DNA from: RYN-230 sp963760405
Lineage (GTDB): Bacteria > Actinomycetota > Actinomycetes > Streptosporangiales > Streptosporangiaceae
Direction: 5' to 3'
Length of the DNA stretch: 64,000 nucleotides
Assembly: GCA_963760405.1 (NCBI GenBank)
Contig: CAVXCV010000004.1
Location: 372,001-436,000 of the forward strand
The translations under genes were made by a program, and so were the position numbers. Every line of letters begins with the position of its first letter. Within the stretch, counting starts at the first letter, position 1. This document shows, one piece after another, positions 59,915 through 64,000 of this stretch. The notes below the pieces were generated by a model, which had not been told where the DNA came from, did not search any database, and saw only the letters and a list, made by a program, of their open reading frames with translations.

Positions 59915-61408
59915 GTGGCTGAGCAGGGGCCCCCGCCCCGAGGATCTGGCCGACCGCCCATGCCGCGGCGCGGCTCGCGGCGGGCTGACGCCGACTACCC
60001 GGCCGAGGACGAGGACCTGCCGCCATGGGCCGGGCTGGCCATCGACCCGCGCTGGGCCGACGGCCGGGGTAAGCGCCGCCGCCCCGAGCCAGCCCAGCCC
60101 GCCGCGCCTGAATCCGCCCGGCGCCCGTCCCGCCCCCGGGACGCTGCCGCCTATCGCCCCGGCGATCCTGGCTCCGCTGCGGCGGGCACCGGCCCGTACA
60201 GTACCGGCCCCGCCAGCACCGGCCAGTACAGCCCCGGTGGATATGGCGCTGGTCCGGCTGGCGCTGGTCCGGCTGGCGCTGGTCCGGCTGGCGCTGGTCC
60301 GGCTGGTGCTGGTCCGGCTGGCACCGACCCGTTCCGGGCCGACCTGTACGCCGATCCGTACCGTCCCGCTGCGCCGGGCCCTGGTTCCGCCGTTCCCGGT
60401 TCTCCCGGCGCTGGCCCGTCCAGCGCGGATCCCCTGGGCACGGGCCCGCTGGCGGCTGACCCGTTCCAGCCCGAGCGGTACCGGCCGGAGCCGCCCGGCA
60501 CCGCCCCGCATGGCGCTCCCGCTGGCGGTACCGGCCCGCGCGGCCCGGCACCCGGCCCGGCGCAGGCCGCTGGCCCGCGCGGGAGCGACCCCCGCCGGGC
60601 GCGGTCGGCCAGCGCGGAGCCCTTTGCGGACCCGTTCGACGACGATGCGGACCGCGCTGGCGGCCCCGATGCCCCGTCGCTGGGCGGGAAGCCAGCCCGG
60701 CCGGAGGGCCGGCAGGCGGCGGCCAGGGCCCGCCGGACCCGGCGCTCGATCCACCGCTGGGGCGTGGCGGCCGCTGCCGTCGCCGTCCTCGGCGTGGGTG
60801 GCTGGCTGCTCTTCGGCCGCAGCAGCCCCCCGGCCCAGCTGCCCGATCCCATCATCACCAGCTTCCAGCCGGGTGAGTTCACCACGGTGCCCAACGCCTG
60901 CACCGCGGTGAATTCCGGCACGCTCAGCCAGTACTTGCCGGGCAAGCGGACCGTCGCCGCGCCAAGCTCGCTGGATGGCGGGTCAGCCAGCCTGTGCAGC
61001 TGGACCCTGGACGCGGCGCCGCTCTACCGGCTGCTGAACGTCCAGGCCACCGCGTACGCCCCGAACGGACTGGCCAGCGGAGACGGCAGCGCCACCTTCG
61101 CGGCCATCGACGGGTACAACCAAGCGTTGCAGCAAAAGATGAATCCGGCCAAGGGCACGCACCTGCCCAAGGCGACCATCACCCGGATCCCGCACCTCGG
61201 CAGCGCCGCGTTCGCCGCGTACCAGACGACGAGCTCGGCCGGGGTAACCACGGATCTGCTGACCGTGGTGGTCCGGGACCGGAACGTGCTGGTCACCTCA
61301 GTGCTGGAAGGTGCTTCCGGCCGCGGCGGGTACGGGTCGGTCTCGGTGGCCCAGCTCCAGGCGGGGGCGGTCGCGGCCACCCGCGACGTGCTGGCCCGGC
61401 TGAAGTGA
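59915..61408 (+). CDS. Pro/Ala/Gly-rich single-pass membrane protein with DUF3558-like C-terminal domain
   Basis: A 497-residue protein. About 280 low-complexity residues rich in Pro, Ala, Gly and Asp (with a GAGPA repeat) lead to basic residues and one membrane helix (about 284-303, VAAAAVAVLGVGGWLLFG). The extracytoplasmic 195 residues carry cysteines in VPNACTAVN and ASLCSWTL, a C...C-x-W arrangement like DUF3558-type actinobacterial exported proteins. GTG start behind CGGAGG. A TATAGT -10-like hexamer lies near 59734, but no good -35 is seen. Occupies the place where tsaE is often found. Similar in layout to the gene at 46274-49096. Confidence 0.72.
   Translation: MAEQGPPPRGSGRPPMPRRGSRRADADYPAEDEDLPPWAGLAIDPRWADGRGKRRRPEPAQPAAPESARRPSRPRDAAAYRPGDPGSAAAGTGPYSTGPASTGQYSPGGYGAGPAGAGPAGAGPAGAGPAGAGPAGTDPFRADLYADPYRPAAPGPGSAVPGSPGAGPSSADPLGTGPLAADPFQPERYRPEPPGTAPHGAPAGGTGPRGPAPGPAQAAGPRGSDPRRARSASAEPFADPFDDDADRAGGPDAPSLGGKPARPEGRQAAARARRTRRSIHRWGVAAAAVAVLGVGGWLLFGRSSPPAQLPDPIITSFQPGEFTTVPNACTAVNSGTLSQYLPGKRTVAAPSSLDGGSASLCSWTLDAAPLYRLLNVQATAYAPNGLASGDGSATFAAIDGYNQALQQKMNPAKGTHLPKATITRIPHLGSAAFAAYQTTSSAGVTTDLLTVVVRDRNVLVTSVLEGASGRGGYGSVSVAQLQAGAVAATRDVLARLK
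60245..60319 (+). repeat. five 15-bp tandem repeats in the DUF3558-like gene
   Basis: GGCGCTGGTCCGGCT recurs at 60245, 60260, 60275 and 60290, with a one-base variant at 60305. It encodes GAGPA repeats in the cytoplasmic linker. Copies are nearly identical, so length polymorphism is likely. Confidence 0.9.
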
Positions 61409-61631
61409 GCGGCCGGCCCGGGCCTGCCCGCACCGGTCCGGCCCTCGCCCGCCCGGCCCTAGCCAGCGCGGGGCGGCCAGCACGGGGCGGCGCGGGGCGG
61501 CGGCGCGGGCGGCCAGCCGCGGCGCCGGCGAGGGGGCCGGCAGCCGGGGCGGCCAGCACGGGCCGCAGCACGGGGCCGGCCAGCACGGGGCCGGCGCAGG
61601 CCGCGGCCACCGTCATCTAGGCTTTGCTTCC

Positions 61632-62285
61632 GTGCTGCTGCTCGCGTTCGATACCGCGACGCCGGCCGTGACCGTGGCCCTGCATGACGGGACGCACGTG
61701 CTGGCCGAGGTGACCACCGTGGCCGCCCGCCGTCACGGCGAGCTGCTGGCTGCCTCTATCGACGCCGTGCTGACCGAGGCCGGGGCCAGCCGCCGCGATA
61801 TCACCGCCGTGGCCACCGGGACCGGCCCGGGCCCGTACACCGGGCTGCGTTCCGGCCTGGTCACCGCCCGGGTGCTGGGCAGTGCGCTCGGCGTACCGGT
61901 GCACGGGGTGTGCACGCTCGACATGATCGCCAGCGATGCGGTGGCGCAGGCGGAGGGGCAGGAGTTCGTGGTGGCCACCGACGCGCGGCGGCGCGAGCTG
62001 TACTGGGCCCGGTACGCCGCGGGGGGAACGCGGCTGGCCGGGCCGTCGGTCGGGCCGCCCGCAGACATCGCGGCTGACCTGCCTGTGGCCGGCCAGGGCG
62101 GGCTGCTCTACCTCAGCCTGCCGGGCCGTCCGATCGCCCCGCAGTACCCGGCCGCGGGCACGCTGGCGCTACTCGCCGCCCAGTGGCTGGGCGCGGGCCG
62201 GCCCGCGCTGCCCGTCAAGCCGGTATACCTGCGCAAGCCGGGCCTGCGGGTGCCCGGGCCGGCCAAGCGGATGAGCTTGGCGTGA
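61632..62285 (+). CDS. tsaB: tRNA threonylcarbamoyladenosine biosynthesis protein TsaB
   Basis: Scaffold partner of TsaD in making t6A37 of tRNA. 217 residues: MLLLAFDTATPAVTVALHDG start, GTGPGPYTGLRSGLVTAR in the middle, and DARRRELYWARY. GTG start with a weak upstream site; the upstream 220 bases are G/C-rich simple sequence with GGCCAGCACGGGGC-type repeats. Stop overlaps rimI by four bases. tsaD, normally two genes downstream, and tsaE are not in the window. Confidence 0.93.
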   Translation: MLLLAFDTATPAVTVALHDGTHVLAEVTTVAARRHGELLAASIDAVLTEAGASRRDITAVATGTGPGPYTGLRSGLVTARVLGSALGVPVHGVCTLDMIASDAVAQAEGQEFVVATDARRRELYWARYAAGGTRLAGPSVGPPADIAADLPVAGQGGLLYLSLPGRPIAPQYPAAGTLALLAAQWLGAGRPALPVKPVYLRKPGLRVPGPAKRMSLA

Positions 62286-62821
62286 CCACCGCCGTGGCGC
62301 TGCGCCCGATGGCCCACGCTGACCTGGCCGCCGTGACGCGCCTGGAGGGCGAGCTGTTCCGCGAGGAGGCGTGGACCGAGGGCATGCTGGCCGCGGAACT
62401 CGGCGGCACCGCCGCTGACCGGCACTACCTGGTCGCGGTGGCCGGGGACGAGGTGGTGGGCTATGCCGGCCTGCTCACGCCGGGTGGCGGCCAGGCGGAC
62501 GTGCTGACCCTCGCCGTTGCCGAGGGTCACTGGGGCCAGGGGATCGGCGCGGCCCTGCTGGACGAGCTGCTCGCCGAGGCGGCCCGGCGCGGCTGCTCCG
62601 AGGTCTTCCTCGAGGTGCGGGTGGACAACGACCGGGCGCAGCGGCTGTACCGGGGCCGCGGCTTCACCGAGATCGGCCTGCGGCGCGGTTACTACCAGCC
62701 GTCCGGCACCGACGCGCTGGTGATGCGGCATGTGCTGGAGCGCGCCCGCGGCGCTCGGGCCGGGCACCGGCTGGCCGGCGGGCGGCCCAGTGCCTGGCGC
62801 GCGGCCGGGGGCAGCCGGTGA
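62282..62821 (+). CDS. rimI: ribosomal-protein-alanine N-acetyltransferase RimI-like
   Basis: GNAT acetyltransferase; in E. coli RimI acetylates the N-terminus of S18. 179 residues: LRPMAHADLAAVTRLEGELF start, acetyl-CoA binding motif A VAEGHWGQGIGAALLDELL, then VRVDNDRAQRLYRGRGF and GYYQP. The GTG start overlaps tsaB, a standard arrangement. A basic Arg/Ala tail of about 30 residues is longer than in E. coli. Substrate is inferred. Confidence 0.9.
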   Translation: MTTAVALRPMAHADLAAVTRLEGELFREEAWTEGMLAAELGGTAADRHYLVAVAGDEVVGYAGLLTPGGGQADVLTLAVAEGHWGQGIGAALLDELLAEAARRGCSEVFLEVRVDNDRAQRLYRGRGFTEIGLRRGYYQPSGTDALVMRHVLERARGARAGHRLAGGRPSAWRAAGGSR

Positions 62822-62871
62822 CCACCGTCACCGTGTGACCAGGGGCCTGGCGGGCTGGCCAGCGGTGCAGG

Positions 62872-62900
62872 TTGACGGCTCGGCATGGCCAGACTACTGT
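62872..62900 (+). promoter_or_regulatory. groES promoter
   Basis: TTGACG and TACTGT separated by 17 bases, immediately before a CIRCE operator. The transcription start would lie at or next to the operator. Confidence 0.8.
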
Positions 62901-62906
62901 TCGGGA

Positions 62907-62933
62907 CTGGCACTCTCTGAGGTAGAGTGCTAA
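62907..62933 (+). promoter_or_regulatory. CIRCE operator (HrcA binding site)
   Basis: CTGGCACTC, nine bases, GAGTGCTAA: the right arm is an exact CIRCE half-site and the left differs from TTAGCACTC at two bases. HrcA represses groES by binding here and releases on heat shock. The site overlaps the predicted transcription start. Confidence 0.93.
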
Positions 62934-63030
62934 TGCGACGGGGCTGGTCTGGCACCCGCGACGACAGTCAGCCGTGATCGCTTCTTCCTATAGTCGTTTC
63001 CCCATCCTTTTCGGAGGAGGAGGTCAGATC

Positions 63031-63342
63031 GTGGCGACCGCTACCAAGGTTGTTCTCAAGCCACTCGAGGACCGCATCGTGGTCCGTACCCTGGAAGCCG
63101 AGCAGACCACCGCGTCTGGGCTGGTCATTCCGGACACTGCCAAGGAGAAGCCGCAGGAGGGCGAGGTCCTCGCGGTGGGCCCGGGCCGCTTCGACGACGC
63201 TGGCACCAAGCGCGTCCCGATGGACGTGAAGGTCGGCGACGTGGTGCTCTACAGCAAGTACGGCGGCACCGAAGTGAAGTACCACGGCGAGGAGTACCTG
63301 GTGCTCTCCGCCCGTGACGTGCTCGCGATCATCGATAAGTAA
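63031..63342 (+). CDS. groES: co-chaperonin GroES
   Basis: A 103-residue heptameric lid for GroEL. The GTG start (MATATKVVLKPLEDRIVV) follows GGAGGAGGAGG; an in-frame ATG at 62974 would add a non-conserved segment. The mobile loop EAEQTTASGLVIPDTAKEKPQ contains the GroEL-binding IP hydrophobics. C-terminus YSKYGGTEVKYHGEEYLVLS is standard. Expression is controlled by the CIRCE promoter upstream. Confidence 0.98.
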   Translation: MATATKVVLKPLEDRIVVRTLEAEQTTASGLVIPDTAKEKPQEGEVLAVGPGRFDDAGTKRVPMDVKVGDVVLYSKYGGTEVKYHGEEYLVLSARDVLAIIDK

Positions 63343-63372
63343 CACGGATCAGGCGGCGGGACCCGTCCCGCT

Positions 63373-63417
63373 CGGACCACCGCCCCGGCGCTGACTGGCG
63401 ACCGGGGCGGTGGTCCG
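63373..63417 (+). terminator. strong intercistronic hairpin between groES and groEL
   Basis: CGGACCACCGCCCCGG pairs perfectly with its 16-base complement across a 13-base loop, 30 bases after the groES stop. It may partly end transcription or stabilise the groES part of the mRNA. No U-tract follows. Confidence 0.7.
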
Positions 63418-63503
63418 TGGGGCCGGCCCGGACCGTGCGGCGCGGCTGCGCCTGACCGGCGCGGCCTGCCGCAAACCCTATTCACAGCAATGCAGAGGTG
63501 CTC

Positions 63504-64000
63504 ATGGCAAAGATGCTGGAGTTCGACGAGGAGGCGCGGCGTGCTCTCGAGCGCGGCGTGAACCGCCTCGCGGACGCCGTGAAGGTGACGCTCGGCCCGA
63601 AGGGCCGCAACGTCGTCATCGACAAGAAGTGGGGCGCTCCGACCATCACCAACGACGGTGTCACCGTCGCGCGTGAGGTGGACCTGGAGGACCCGTTCGA
63701 GAACCTTGGCGCTCAGCTGGCCAAGGAGGTCGCCACCAAGACCAACGATGTGGCCGGTGACGGCACCACCACCGCGACCGTACTGGCCCAGGCCATGGTC
63801 CGGGAGGGGCGCCGCTCGGTGACCGCGGGCGCGAACCCGATCGCGCTCAAGCGGGGCATCGACGCCGCGGCCGCGGCCGTGTCCGACCGGCTGCTGGAGA
63901 TGGCCCGCGAGGTCGAGGAGCAGCAGGAGATCGCGCACGTGGCTACTGTCTCGGCGCAGGACTCACGGATCGGCGAGCTCATCGCCGAGGCGTTCAGCAA
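63504..64000 (+). CDS. groEL: chaperonin GroEL (5' part, runs off the window)
   Basis: The first 165 codons of GroEL: MAKMLEFDEEARRALERGVN, then VTLGPKGRNVVIDKKWGAP, NDGVTVAREV and the nucleotide-binding AGDGTTTATVLA-type sequence with the catalytic Asp in GDGTTT. The ATG follows GAGGTG. The frame has no stop to the end of the window. Adjacent to groES, it is the operon-linked paralogue (groEL1); many actinobacteria have a second groEL elsewhere. Confidence 0.97.
   Translation, partial: MAKMLEFDEEARRALERGVNRLADAVKVTLGPKGRNVVIDKKWGAPTITNDGVTVAREVDLEDPFENLGAQLAKEVATKTNDVAGDGTTTATVLAQAMVREGRRSVTAGANPIALKRGIDAAAAAVSDRLLEMAREVEEQQEIAHVATVSAQDSRIGELIAEAFS

Overview
The window is chromosomal DNA from a high-GC Gram-positive bacterium of the Actinomycetota. 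The evidence is the very high G+C with strong G/C bias at third codon positions, many GTG and TTG starts, an actinobacterial-type rpoB (TTG start) and rpoC, the gene order add-aspC-tRNA(Trp)-secE-nusG-rplKA-rplJL-rpoBC-rpsLG-fusA-tuf, a CIRCE-controlled groES, and a Tad pilus locus of the streptomycete/streptosporangial kind. Genus cannot be fixed from sequence alone; a streptosporangial-type actinomycete is an inference.

Layout. (1) 1-8058: a Tad (Flp-type) pilus operon with the secretion ATPase TadA/CpaF, TadB- and TadC-like membrane proteins, a 71-residue Flp-like pilin, two TadE-like pseudopilins, a TadG-like protein and a 1007-residue membrane protein joining a LysM domain to a SARP/BTAD-like regulator region. 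(2) 8072-10394: an exact 20-bp-arm palindrome, then an adenosine-deaminase-like gene and an aminotransferase (frameshifted) on the minus strand. (3) 10676-23628: tRNA-Trp, secE, nusG, rplK, rplA, rplJ, rplL, rpoB, rpoC (frameshifted) and a small CsbD-like gene. (4) 24098-28843: the str operon (rpsL, rpsG, fusA frameshifted, tuf), with a roughly 450-nt leader that carries four regularly spaced tetraloop hairpins. (5) 28926-46257: the S10-spc-alpha ribosomal supercluster from rpsJ to rplQ and truA, with secY, adk, infA, rpmJ and rpoA; map is absent and a DUF1707 gene sits in its usual place. (6) 46274-49096 (minus): a large Gly/Pro-rich single-pass membrane protein. (7) 49430-54145: rplM, rpsI, glmM and glmS (two frameshifts). 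(8) 54278-62821: an AbiEi-like/DUF559-like gene, NAD(P)HX repair enzyme, alanine racemase, alpha/beta hydrolase, a DUF3558-like membrane protein, tsaB and rimI. (9) 62872-64000: the groES promoter with CIRCE, groES, a strong intercistronic hairpin and the start of groEL.

Most of the window is housekeeping: translation, transcription, secretion, chaperones and the cell-wall precursors UDP-GlcNAc (glmS, glmM) and D-alanine (alr). The less ordinary content is non-coding: hairpin arrays before rpsL and before rpoA, a two-copy dispersed palindrome whose copies differ by a compensated base pair, a 95-bp inverted-repeat element before rplJ, an attenuator-like hairpin in the rpoB leader, and short tandem repeats in and between genes. 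RpsL carries Arg at position 88, a change known from streptomycin-resistant mutants elsewhere. Five reading-frame breaks in four conserved genes (aspC, rpoC, fusA, glmS) look like residual assembly indels rather than biology, but this cannot be proved from the sequence.
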